Positions 22,924-33,135 of a stretch of 64,000 nt of DNA are shown one piece after another (the stretch's first letter is position 1; the number at the start of each line of letters is the position of its first letter). The stretch is from Lentinula raphanica. Lineage: Eukaryota; Basidiomycota; Agaricomycetes; Agaricales; Omphalotaceae. The notes below the pieces were generated by a model, which was not told the origin of the DNA, did no database searches, and worked only from the letters and a program-made list of their open reading frames with translations. The position numbers were made by a program, and so were the translations under genes. The stretch covers positions 186,001 through 250,000 of the forward strand of contig JANVFP010000034.1 of NCBI GenBank assembly GCA_027919835.1, written 5' to 3'.

Positions 22924-23696
22924 GTTGATTGAGTTGATCGTGATTTGGGAGTGAATGTAGGTGTCGATATTATAGCTCGTTGGTACTAGAAGGAAGCTGC
23001 CAGCAGCTTCACAGTCGATCTAAATTGAGGTCGGACATCCAAGTAAGTCGAACGAACAAGCAAAAGACATACCTCTGAAATAATCTGCACTCCAGGTGTG
23101 ATTTTCCTCCAACACAGATAGTCGCTTTTATACCCTCAGGTCATCTGGCAGACGCGTCTCGTCTAGCGAACGGTCATACCGCATTTAGTGTGCCCATGGT
23201 TCTTCATATTCGGAATTGCTGTTAGGAGGATTCGCATAGTTCTTGTGCATTTGCAGCTCAATCAGGAAACACCGTCGAATCGGTGGGCTATGAGTTTGTA
23301 TTTGAGTTTCGTCCCAGGTGGCGATGGTTCGTGTATAGAATTGACATTCAACGAGCGCTAATTTGCCACTCGACTTATTTCCCCACAATGACCTTCACAC
23401 AAATTCATTCTTCGAAAAAATTAAAATCGATCTCAGGTTTCAGCATTTCAACGATGAGGACACGAAAGCATTCAGACAATCCACGAGAAAACTCGCTCTG
23501 TGCTCAGCAACGATAGGTTTTCAAATCATTACAATTGGAGAGACGAAACGCGATAAATACTACTAAAAGTGGCAATTGGGCATTCTATTCTGTCCATAGG
23601 TATAATATGGTATCCAAATAATTCTGTATGTGAGCGGTATGCATGTGTAACCTAAACATCGACGATAACGAGAAAGATGTAAAACAGATGAACGAT
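22924..23696. other. Intergenic, promoter of family A copy 2
   Basis: About 770 bp upstream of the family A gene and downstream of the motif-family gene to the right. No gene, repeat or RNA recognised. Short plus-strand frames around 23,283-23,566 have no family resemblance. Confidence 0.4.
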
Positions 23697-24500
23697 TCAA
23701 GCAACGGACGATGAAACGAGACGACCATTCAACGACTCCTTCTCCAAGATAGTACTCTCCCTGTCGGCCGTACTTGTGATTCTGAACGCGTTTGATACGA
23801 GAACACCTTTGCGCAACGAGCAATCTGATTCTTTCTTCCACCCTGGCTTGCGCGAAGGTAACAATTTGGGTTTCGGAGTGCTGGGTCGGCTCGGTTTCGT
23901 CAATTGGAGAATGAAAGGGGTACATTGGCTTTGGGTAGGGGTAGTGATGTCGGCCGTGCACGAGCTGCTGATGTCTGCGGGTGGTATCGAGCAGCGGGCA
24001 ATGGATTTCGAAGAAGTGGAAGGTTGTGGTTTCAGGATGGATTCAAAGTTGATGGACGTGCTCGGCCGAGACTGAGATGGAAGGTTCTAACAGAGAACGT
24101 AACTTCAGCTTAGCGTTCAATTCCAAGGTACGTTTGAACACACCTCAGCTCTGAATCTTTCCCAAACTTGACGGTCGGCAGCGAAAGCGTCTTCCAACTT
24201 CCCTCCGGACGGTGTTGTCGCAAGATCGGCTGTGCTCACGATATGTGTATCCAAACACACAGCAAAGCTCTTTTCAAGCACCGACTTTGTCACTGCGGAC
24301 ACGCTGCAACAAGGCAGAGAAGTCAGAACAGTGACGAGAGGAAAGGGTTAGACGAACACGTACTTCTGGTCTTCGCATTCTTCCCTGAAATAAACATTCA
24401 TCTTTGCCTTACGCCTGGCAATAATCCTGGCACGCATAGCAAGTTGAGTCGCGAGTTGTGATTCCGACGTGGTTTCTGACGACATTTCGTATTCTAGCAT
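23697..24500 (-). CDS. Unknown protein with GW-K-S-C motif, family F copy 1
   Basis: Not a family I recognise. The start at 24500 gives MLEYEMSSETTSESQ and a basic helix (MRARIIARRKAKMNVYF) that ends in EECEDQK at a donor near 24,362. Exon 2 gives SVLEKSFAVCLDTHIVST and FAADRQVWERFRAE. The last part contains a Ser/Thr/Pro-rich linker and the block SRKPGWKKESDCSLRKGVLV, then SNAFRI. The copy at 53.6 kb has SRKSGWEKGSECTLLKRVLL at the same relative position, preceded by IDSDRKAWEEF, so the gene structure is conserved over a diverged sequence. No signal peptide. The basic helix and linker suggest a nuclear or nucleic-acid-associated protein; that is a guess. Confidence 0.6.
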
Positions 24501-26061
24501 GCGACGTTTGCTTGAGTTGGGACTTGGTGAAGTAGGACTGAGTGAAGAGCAAGCGAGCGCGAAGGAAAGAAGGTGTAAAGGAGGTGGTGTTAACACAGAC
24601 TCTCCAATGAGTTTAAGAGACTTGGTGAAGAGAAGGAGGCTATAAGTATCCGAATCAACGAATGAATCAATGACACCAGAGCTCCACAACTCCTTATTCT
24701 CCCCTGGAACAGTGGATGATAACTATGTGTCGGCAGAGATAGGAGTGAGGAAGAGAGTCAGGGACCACTTCGTCTTCTTCTTCTTCTAGGAGTACCTAGG
24801 AGAGCTTCGAGAAACCTTTTCGGTCGACGGGTCCTCGGACAGAGAGAAAGGTTTCAGCTTGAGGTCGGTTTTTATTTGGCACTCCTTTTCGTTTGTTCCG
24901 CAGTACTTTACTTATATGCGGTTTTATCATTCGCCAGTACCCGCAGATGCATTAGATCTCATACCTGGTTATAGAATAGCCCCAGTATAAGCTGTATAAC
25001 CCCGGGATAACCCACCTGCTTGCGTTCCCGCAGGTGGGTTACCATGGGAAAGGGCTTGAAGAGCGCCTGAGAAGCAGTTGAGGTATCAGTAAGTAATTCA
25101 ACGAATACTATGTAATACTGATGTCGAACCTCTCTAGACACTGTCTCAGATGCTGGACTCTGTTGAACAGTCCGCGGTGTCGCTGTATCGTGGACACTGT
25201 GTGCCCTCCACGCACGGTGAAACAATGTATCACACAGAGTGACTGATTGCAGATTCGTATCACGATGTGGGCAGCTGCGAGCAACGATCATCATGATGGA
25301 TTTGAATCGGGCCAAAACAGCAGTCTACAGCAGTGGTACGTTCTAGTGGCTTCTGGTCAGTGGTCTCGTCTCAGTACCCTTACCTTTACCCTTACAGACT
25401 TGCTTCACTCATGATCAGTAGACTTCGGGGCACAAGGGTTCTCCCATTCAAGGCTGGCGCGTTTTCGAAACACGACACACATGATGATCTCCAGCTCTGG
25501 CCAATATATATTTCGATTTGCTGTGGAGAAGTTCAAGTAGCGGGCATTAAGAGGTGGTCACCTGGAAGTGAGAAGTAAGACGAACAGCTGTACATATCAT
25601 GGTTCTTCTTACTTCTTGTTCACTTTTCTCAAAGATTCAAACTTCAAAACCATGAGTTCATGTACACGCGTGGTTGAATTTTACGGGTCCGAAGGGCATA
25701 GGAAAATCAGCGTAACGGTGTAAGGGAAGGTAAGGGTCCGAGTCGTTGAGCGAAATTTGCTATCAACCGAACTAAATTTCAAAAACCGCAACGCAGCAGA
25801 AAAAGTGCTTAACCTTCTCTTTTTCCCTTTCACAACATTGCAGGTCAAAATATTGTATCTCAAGTGCAGCAGGCTGGTGCGTTCGTTCCTCGCATGATAT
25901 TGGCTTAGTTGTTGATTCTATATGGGTCTGTAGCTTTTGGATACCACTATTTCATCTTCATCGTCCTCCCATCGATCTAAACCTTCGTCAACGTTGCTTC
26001 GTGCTCATCAATCACTTCCGACAAGCTTTGTCTTTCCAACGTTCATCATCATCCGACTCTC
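24501..26061. other. Repeat-like stretch without a confident gene
   Basis: About 1.5 kb. It contains a short perfect hairpin (25008-25041, listed separately) and C/T-rich stretches such as CCCTTACCTTTACCCTTAC near 25,378. Open frames on both strands overlap each other and have no recognisable domains. Confidence 0.4.
25008..25041. repeat. Perfect 12-bp inverted repeat
   Basis: TAACCCACCTGC and GCAGGTGGGTTA flank a 10-nt loop. It could be a protein-binding palindrome, or a remnant of an element's end. There is no gene immediately next to it. Confidence 0.6.
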
Positions 26062-26643
26062 ATGCACCGTTTCAATGTGTTGTTCATTGCTGCTGCCGCA
26101 TGCACTCTTCTTGCTGGTTGCCCTGATTCAATCGCTTCGCCTGTGGTCATCGGCAGAGCCTCTACGGATGCAGAGCCAGGAGCGTCCAGTTCCACCGTAC
26201 ACAGCCTAGTGACGTCGAAAGTTCAGCACAGAATAGGTTGGGAAATTTGGGGGGCAACACCCGAGGGACCAAGTTCCTATCAGATCTTAGTTCAGGATCA
26301 ACACATGACCATGACACATTCCTTTAACAGACTATTGGAAGGGGGAGTATATTATCGGCTGAAGAACAACTTAGCGATGTCGGACCCAAACACTTTTTCC
26401 GTTCGCACTCTTGAAGCGAAGTTCGACTCTCCTTTTGACGGTGATAAGGAAAAGAAGGCGCTCTACGATCATGTACCGATGGCCTTCACGAAGTGCGAGT
26501 GGATCATCGATGGATTGGATTATTGGTACAGGCGGTCTCATGATGGCCAGTCACTCCACGAGTCGAATAAGGCTGCGCTAAGGTTTGCTATCACTCAGGT
26601 GGAGGAGGCTGAGCGCCTTACACTTACCTGTGGGCGGGAATAA
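26062..26643 (+). CDS. Predicted secreted protein, unknown
   Basis: A 193-residue uninterrupted frame. The N-terminus MHRFNVLFIAAAACTLLAGC then PDSIASPVV looks like a signal peptide, with cleavage near ASP or AGC. The mature part begins with a Ser/Ala-rich segment and goes on to WEIWGATPEGPSSYQILV, HSFNRLLEGGVYYRLKNN and FTKCEWIIDGLDYWYRR. It ends in VEEAERLTLTCGRE; an intron beginning GTGGGCGG at the last codons cannot be excluded, in which case the true C-terminus lies further right. No domain is recognised. It sits among other secreted proteins of the island but is not obviously a member of family A or D. Confidence 0.6.
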   Translation: MHRFNVLFIAAAACTLLAGCPDSIASPVVIGRASTDAEPGASSSTVHSLVTSKVQHRIGWEIWGATPEGPSSYQILVQDQHMTMTHSFNRLLEGGVYYRLKNNLAMSDPNTFSVRTLEAKFDSPFDGDKEKKALYDHVPMAFTKCEWIIDGLDYWYRRSHDGQSLHESNKAALRFAITQVEEAERLTLTCGRE

Positions 26644-27270
26644 TGTGATAGGGGCGGTTACTTCCCAGGTATATATTTGTTGAACACTCTGTACTAGCCT
26701 TTCTTCTAACTATGACTCTTAGTCTCGTTGCCCTCATGATCGTAGAGGTAGGATCTAGTCTCCTTCCACTACAATTGTTCGTCGCTGACCTTGCAATTGA
26801 CAGGAGCTGTCCCGACGCCTCTTGAGGCGAGCTTTGCGTGTACCAACACAGTAATAACATTTCTTTTGTACTATATGAATATTTATGCATTTGTTAATCT
26901 TTGTTCTCGTGGTGTGATTCCAAACTTCCACGTCTCGTACATAGTGACAATGGTTGTCGATGACCTTGAATCCAAAAGTACCTCGACTGTCAACAAAGAC
27001 TGTCAGAACCGGAAACAAGATCAGGACCAAGTACAGTACACCTCCGAGTCGGACGAGAGATGATTCTTGGGCAATGTAAACGTCTCCCTTAGCCCTAACA
27101 GAAGCGCTCAGGAGCGTCGCGAATTCATAAGGCGGTCACGCAGATGGCACACAGTAAACTGTAGAGCATTAAATGCCAATTGTCAGTAGATGTATGGATG
27201 TACATAGGATGTAAGTTATATATAGAGAGCAAGAAAATCGTAAGCCGATGGTGCACGACGAGTCATGCTA
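26644..27270. other. Intergenic; left end of the family D duplication unit
   Basis: No gene recognised. From about 27,090 the sequence (CAGGAGCGTCGC, ATAGGATGTAAGTT) resembles 31,197-31,322, so the duplicated block that includes family D begins here. Confidence 0.5.
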
Positions 27271-28058
27271 CTACAGGCCATCATATCGTCCTTTATCACG
27301 AGCACGAACGACTTCATTATCGAGGAAAAAATCGCGGTACAGTAGATCCATCTCTCCTTCTCCTTTGTAGATGCATACATGAACAGTACGTGGGGCGTGT
27401 TCGCCGGCAAATTCGATTTGGACTGTCAAGGGCTCATATCCAGGTGCATGGGGAATCACAACTTCGAAGCCGTGATCGTCGAGCATGATATCACGGAGGG
27501 ATAATGTGTAGTGCTGGGTCGTAAACATCTCGACTTCAATCCCCTCCACTTCCCAGTGGTTGTCTTCGCCCAAATCCTTATAGGCTTTTGTCATGGACTT
27601 CTGAACAATATATTGTATAAATTCATCGGAGTGTGGCTTCTGGTCGGCGGGGAGATTTATGTTTGGGAAGCGGAAGATATACTCTACCCTCTGCTTCCCT
27701 GAATAAAGGAGACCCTTGCCTTTGTGAGCTGACGAGGGGCCGCCGCCATGAAAGGAAGACAGAGGAATTTCTCCGGCGTCCTGGGAGTGGTCGGTCTTCT
27801 GGCATTTATTGGTCTTGTCGGCACTATTGGCTGTGTTGGTGGGACCTGAGGATCGAGATGAACCACATCCTCTAGGATACAGCTCCTGATCGCCTTGTGA
27901 ACTCCGAAGACTACCGGCGCTTGCACGAACCTAGGATGGTCACAATCAGGGTCAATAAATAGAAAGAGTGTTCACATACGTACATTGTCTACCGGAAACG
28001 CGCACACCATAGCAGATGCAAAGATAGCAGAAATGGCGGACATCGTGGAGAGACGCAT
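27271..28058 (-). CDS. Predicted secreted protein, family D copy 1
   Basis: The start at 28058 gives MRLSTMSAISAIFASAMVCA and FPVDN, a signal peptide followed by a Kex2-like site further on (LYPRG). Exon 1 is 28058-27984 and exon 2 is 27930-27271. The mature protein has a Ser/Asn/Lys-rich linker with two or more Cys, then RVEYIFRFPNINLP, HSDEFIQYIVQKSM, EVEMFTTQHYTLSL, FEVVIPHAPGYEPLTV, and a C-terminal part ending DKGRYDGL. About 245 residues with no known domain. The signal sequence, 5' flank and intron are nearly the same as in the copy at 31.4-32.7 kb, whereas the C-terminal parts differ strongly. Confidence 0.7.
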
Positions 28059-28500
28059 TTTTAAACGTGATACAAAGCCTACGTAGATAGAGAACATGTC
28101 AATGCGAGCTACATTTGCCAGACCGGAATCGACCTACCTCGAATGAAGGTTGTGAGCGTTTTTGAGGATTTGCAACAGTGAAGAAACTGAGGCGCTAGTA
28201 GGCGCTGCATGATTCAGATATCAGCAACGGGGTTTCAAGAATGAGGTGAATAGCTTCGACTCACAGATTCTTGCGTAGAACTCGCGGAATGAGATCAACT
28301 CTTTTGTTATAACCAGACAACGAAACGTTGTAGATAGACGCGAACTATTTGTCGTGGACAGTCAATCATCAAGGGCAAGACAACAAACTGTGAGTAGAAC
28401 GCACCGGGGGTTAACTGACCAGCAGTGATTGAGAGATCGTGTCCTTTCTGCCTAGTGTTTTATAGCCAGATTGACGACGGCCATAGATAAGCCTACCATG
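28059..28500. repeat. Promoter-side duplicated block, copy 1
   Basis: From the family D signal-peptide exon to about 28,500 this is almost identical to 32,673-33,135 (for example GAGCGTTTTTGAGGATTTGC, GGCGCTAGTAGGCGCTGCAT, CAGCAACGGGGTTTCAAGAA). The two copies share their whole 5' flank, which implies the same regulation and a recent duplication or gene conversion. Confidence 0.85.
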
Positions 28501-28619
28501 TGGGGGTGTATAGCCTCTCAAGACATTTTCATGTGCTTTCAGGTCTTATCAGGTGCTCTCAGCGGCCAGTATCAGTGGCTGAGTTGATCATATCGTCGTA
28601 TGAGCGTGAGTTTCCTAAA

Positions 28620-28960
28620 ACCTTTCGCCTCTTCGAGCCACTTCAAGAAACTTGAAGCTTGATACTTGTCACTTGAAAGTCTTGTGAGAGGGTTGAGAGT
28701 GGGGTGAGTCAGGTTGAGCCAAAAGCACGCTTAATAGGTTTGATAGTGTCGGTCTACGGTGATCCAACCAAATACGGAATAGTCTCCGACTGATTCTTGA
28801 ACCAGGATGAACTCTAGCAAAACTAGCAGATGCCAGAGATTGCTGACCATAGTTCAACAATACGAAAATCTGCATTTGTAAGCTGTAACGACCTCAGCAA
28901 GCCATGCATATTACTCACTGAATTGTGATGAACTCAAAACACCCTCTTTTGCGATAAGAA
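28620..28960. repeat. Diverged interspersed repeat, copy 1
   Basis: The order of motifs (GAGAGGGTTGAG, a run near GGTTGAGCC, TCTCCGACT, CTGTGATGAAC/ACCCTCTTTTGC) matches the blocks at about 33,260-33,560, 33,640-33,980 and 34,070-34,240. It has no coding capacity. Origin unknown; it may be a degraded transposon or a repeated 5' flank. Confidence 0.5.
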
Positions 28961-30483
28961 CTCCAAGGTCCGCGCACTGCTCAAGATATACATACAATGA
29001 GATGGCTTTGGTTTCCGAGTTTGTGGCCAACCAGAGGTTCCAGATGGTCCTAGGGCAGTAGGCTTGTGGTTAGATTTGTGTAGTTGGGCAGTTGAGACAA
29101 TATGCCGCGACTCACAGCCTTTGTGTGCACAATGCACAATGCACATAGGCGCGGCGAACCAAAGCCCTTCTCAGGAAGATCCTACATAGCCTACTCCGTC
29201 GACAGGAAAAGATGGAGGAATCGACTGATTATCGATTATACCTCGCCACATGTCGGAGTCATTGATTGCGAAAGGATAAATCAATGATTCGAACTGCGTG
29301 CACAGAGACTGACGACAGCGATAGCTGATGAGCAAGCCAAAAGGCATTTCCAGCTTCCGAAAGCGATGAGTTGTCCGGCGATCTTTTCGTGGATTATAGA
29401 CAACGGCAAGATCATGGGCGGGTTACATAGTCCTGATGGTTACCGATAGATTTGCGACGATTGTAGATCGAGAATGGGATTGACGTACTATATAGGCCGA
29501 CGTTCCTCGTGTGGTCGGGTAGAGAAGCTAGAGAAAGATAGAGAAAGATAGAGCGAGGTCTTGGAATCTGAGGTGGCAAGGGACGAGGAGAGCTCCAGCC
29601 CCCCAACATGAGGCAGTCGAATTCAAGGTTGGACGACTGGTGACTACAGGAGTCAGGCTCGTTAATCCTTTGGATGATCTTGATACTCCATACCAGAGAT
29701 CACAGACAAGATTGCGTGGTTATTGATTCAGAGAAAGATAGGTGATCAGGATGGCGACAAAATATAAAACACCCCAGCTAAGTGAGGATCGACCCCGGTA
29801 CCACAATATGTACTCGCAAAGTCTTCGTGAACTGACAACAGAACCAGAATGTTCAATGAACAAAGAGGTAAGTTCTACAATGAATGATAGAGACTCACCA
29901 TTGACCTTATCCCTCTCCTGAACAACCCAAACTACTTGCAGATTATGTTCTTCTCTTCCTGACATGATTTGTGTTTGGTTTTGTGAAGCTCTTCTTCTTC
30001 GTCGACGGACCTACTTGCGGCCTCTATATCAACACATTTCGTGATCTTCTGGGTGACAATGGGGTTTTTGAATTATCTGAATATTGCTTGGTCCGTGAGT
30101 GTCAACCTTGCTCCCAATGACGACTTTGACCAACGAGTACGGAGGTTTGGATCAACCGTTCATCAATGTGTTGATCGACAATTACTCCTGCGCACTGAGC
30201 ACAACTGTATCGTCGTTGACAATTTTGAAGAGACTAGTCGCTGAGGTGAGTATTAAGTAATGTTGATGAGACGTCTCAATTTGGAATGACCCAATCTTCA
30301 GCAGCAGAGGTGAGACGGTAGTACTAGGGACACTGTGGTAGACCGATAGCAAAGACGTTATTATAAGATCGAACTGGGAGAAACGTTCGAAAAGTAGACT
30401 GGCAAAAGGCTTTGCGGAATTGTTGCGGAAAGTCACTGGCGCTAATTTTGCTCTTGCTTTAGCGCTGGGCCTTCACCATCACC

Positions 30484-30969
30484 AGGACCCCCGCTAATAC
30501 GGTCAGAGGTTCAGGTCCCAAAGGGCTAAATTTGGGCAAAATTTTTGACCAGGTCTGATGCAAAGGGCTAAATTTGGACCAAATTTCACTCACATCTGTG
30601 GTACACCGGAGGTCAAAAAATGGCAAAAAATTTTGTATGTCTGTTGCCAGACAGCAAAATTTCGAGGTTTGACAGCGCTGAGCAGAAGAATTTGGTGAGT
30701 GCCTTGGGTAATATTTTTCTTACTTCTCTACTGCTAAAAACCATGTAGATGAGCTCCGAAAGAGCTTTTTTTGAGCCGTTGTTAAACTCCAAGCCGTTCC
30801 GGCTTGGTTCCGAAATTTTTGAATGAATGATACAAAAAGGGCAAAATTTGGGCTCAAAATTTGAGGTCCTGTGAAAAGGGCTAATTTTGGCCATCAACTT
30901 GTCCAAAAAAAAAGGGCTAAATCAGGTCACCCTTGGCACTGGACCTATAACCGTATTAGCGGGGGTCCT
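30484..30969. mobile_element. 486-bp hAT-type non-autonomous element (MITE)
   Basis: The ends are inverted repeats: AGGACCCCCGCTAATACGGT on the left, and the same 20 bases in reverse complement on the right, with partial matching for about 35 bp. An exact 8-bp direct repeat CCATCACC flanks it (30476-30483 and 30970-30977), a target-site duplication of the length made by hAT transposases. Inside are repeated AAGGGCTAAATTTGG motifs near both ends. There is no transposase ORF, so movement would depend on an enzyme coded elsewhere. Confidence 0.92.
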
Positions 30970-31352
30970 CCATCACCTCCATTTAACTAATAAAAAAGCT
31001 CACTCTCATGTCTTTAGACATATCGGCGAGCTGTTTGTTGTTATGCTGTAAGATCGAACAAGCTTCAGTGTTGTCACGCTAGTGCTCCTATACTAACCGG
31101 GACCAAAACCGACCAAGATCGTAATGGACCAGGGAATGGAAATTCTGATATTGGAGTTGCGAACGTCACTTCCTCAATGACCAGGGGCCCGATACAGGAG
31201 CGTCGCCAACTCATAGCTTGAGCCAGTCATGCAGATAGCGCACACAAGATTGCAGCGTAAGAAAGATAGATCTATACTTAGAAGTGAAGTAAGTACACAC
31301 ATATGTAGGATGTAAGTTGAGTAGAAATATCATGAGGTCATAATGAACCCGG

Positions 31353-32672
31353 TTACACAAGACCTTCGTTAACCTGAGCCTGAAGAATCTTATCACCATG
31401 ACCTATATGGGAATACACGATATCACCACCTGGTATTTTCGTGATGGATACCGAATAGGTACCTGGGGAATTGCGTGGAGATTTGAACTCGCCACCTACC
31501 CTCCCATATCCAGGTGCATCGGGTACATTAAAAAGAAAGCCAGTAAGGAGCACATAAAGGAAGGGGGTTGGAAGGTGCTCGTTTGTATACATCTCGACCT
31601 CTCCCACAGGCAGCTTATCCCTGTTTGCCCTGTAGAACTCTGACATCACCTGCTGAACAATATACTGGACATATTCATCGGTCTTTGCGTCGTACATCAG
31701 CAAAATCACTTCTGGCCTGGAGTCTCTAAGAGACTCCAGGCATACCCCCCCTTTTCCTACAGGCTCTAGAGTCTCTGAAAGTTTCTGGGCACACTGAGGA
31801 AATTTGAAGTTTCTTTGAATGTCTTTTCAAGTTCTCTAGAGTCTCTCAGGCTCTCTCAGAGACTCTAGAGCCTGTAGGAAAAGGGGGGGTATGCCTGGAG
31901 TCTCTTAGAGACTCCAGGCCAGAAGTGATTTTGCTGATGTAGATGTCTTGGCAAAATTCCTTTTTCCCCTCATCGCAGAGAGTATACTCCAATCTCAGCT
32001 TCTTCTGATTCGGATCACCCACGTCAGTCTGAGATGACGAAAGAGATTCTCTGATCATGCCGGCCTGGGTACCAGATGAGGAGGGACGTCCATGAAGCAG
32101 GGACGACGAAGACGGTCCTCTAATCGGGTCAGTCTGGGGACCAGATGAGGAGGTGCGTCCACGGGGAAGGGACGATGGAGGAGATTCTTTGATCGGGTCC
32201 GATCCTCCATCAGTCTGGGGACCGGATGAGGGGGTGCGTCCATGGGGAAGGGACGATGAAGAAGAAGATGCTCTGATCAGGTCAGTCCGGGGAACAGATG
32301 AGGAGGTGTGTCCATGGGGAAGGGACGATGAAGATCCTCTGATCGGGTTGGTCTGCCTCACACTCGAGAGATGAGCGCTAGCATCCGAGCCAGGCTGGGC
32401 TGTAGTTGTTGACTTGGATTGCCCGCGACAGAGGAGATCAGACCAGCCACAACCTCTGGGATACAGATTCTTCGTGACTTCGCCTTGTGGATTATGAAGA
32501 AAACCGGTGGCGGCTGAATAAACCTAGGAGGAGGAGATCACACAATGAGAGTCAATTCGGAGAGTTCATAGTAAGAAAGAGGGTTCATACTCACATTGTC
32601 GACAGGAAGCGCACACACAGCAGATGCAAAGATAGCAGAAATGACGGACATCGTGCCAGTGGAAAGACGCAT
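31353..32672 (-). CDS. Predicted secreted repeat protein, family D copy 2 (interrupted by hairpin)
   Basis: The start at 32672 gives MRLSTGTMSVISAIFASAVC and ALPVDN, a signal peptide like that of copy 1. Exon 1 ends at 32595 and exon 2 starts at 32523. After LYPRGCGWSDLLCRG comes a stretch absent from copy 1: about five copies of a 22-28-residue unit resembling IRGSSSSLPHGRTSSSGPQT. Then LRLEYTLCDEGKKEFCQDIY runs into an 86-bp-arm inverted repeat (31693-31941), and the frame stops at 31846. Beyond it another frame resumes homology to copy 1 (KTDEYVQYIVQQVM, EVEMYTNEH, VPDAPGYGRV) and ends at 31353. Either the hairpin disrupts the gene, or it is removed from the RNA by a splice I cannot define. 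It is therefore annotated as one locus, possibly a pseudogene. Confidence 0.55.
31693..31941. repeat. Perfect 86-bp inverted repeat inside family D copy 2
   Basis: The left arm 31693-31778 and right arm 31856-31941 are exact reverse complements; the loop is 77 nt. The arms begin with TACATCAGCAAAATCACTTC and themselves contain a smaller palindrome (CCTGGAGTCTCT/AGAGACTCCAGG). No target-site duplication was found. The outer bases of the arms look like family D coding sequence, so the repeat may have copied flanking DNA. Confidence 0.9.
32052..32361 (-). repeat. In-frame coding tandem repeat in family D copy 2
   Basis: About five imperfect units of roughly 66-84 bp, each encoding a Ser-rich block around SLPHGRTSSSGPQTD and an IR[GA]SS start. 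All unit lengths keep the reading frame. Copy 1 of the family lacks it. Confidence 0.8.
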
Positions 32673-33135
32673 TTTGAAACGTGATACAAAGCCTATGTAG
32701 AAAGCGCACTGGTCAATGCGAGCTACATTTGCCAGACCGGAATCGACCTACCTCGAATGAAGGTTATGAGCGTTTTTGAGGATTTGCAACAGTGAAGAAA
32801 CTGAGGCGCTAGTAGGCGCTGCATGATTCAGATATCAGCAACGGGGTTTCAAGAATGAGGTGAACAGCTTCGACTCACAGATTCTTGCGTAGAACTTGCG
32901 GAATGAGATCAACTCTTTTGTTATAACCAGACAACGAAACGTTGTAGATAGACGCGAACTAGTATGCTGTGGACAGTCAACCATCAAGGGCAAGACAACA
33001 AACTGTGAGTAGAACGCACCGGGGGTTAACTGACCAGCAGTGATTGGAAAATCGTGTCCTTTCTGCCTAGTGTTTTATAGCCAAATTGACGACGGCCATA
33101 GATAAGCCTACCATGTGGGGGTGTATAGCCTCTCA
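32673..33135. repeat. Promoter-side duplicated block, copy 2
   Basis: The 5' flank of family D copy 2, nearly identical to 28,059-28,500 (see that entry). Differences are scattered single bases and a few short indels. Confidence 0.85.

Larger units (their letters stand above)
28059..31352. other. 3.3-kb repeat-rich spacer
   Basis: No confident gene. The first 450 bp (to about 28,500) is the 5' flank shared with the second family D copy. About 28,620-28,960 is a diverged copy of a repeat seen again at 33.2-34.3 kb. A 486-bp inverted-repeat element sits at 30484-30969. From about 31,190 the 3' flank of the second family D copy starts. Short frames at 29,720-30,436 have no family resemblance. 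Confidence 0.5.

Noticed and set aside
31693..31941. Hairpin in family D copy 2 read as a normal intron
   Set aside because: GT and AG dinucleotides exist, but no donor/acceptor pair tried kept the frame and resembled the donors used elsewhere in the window. Left open as a finding instead.
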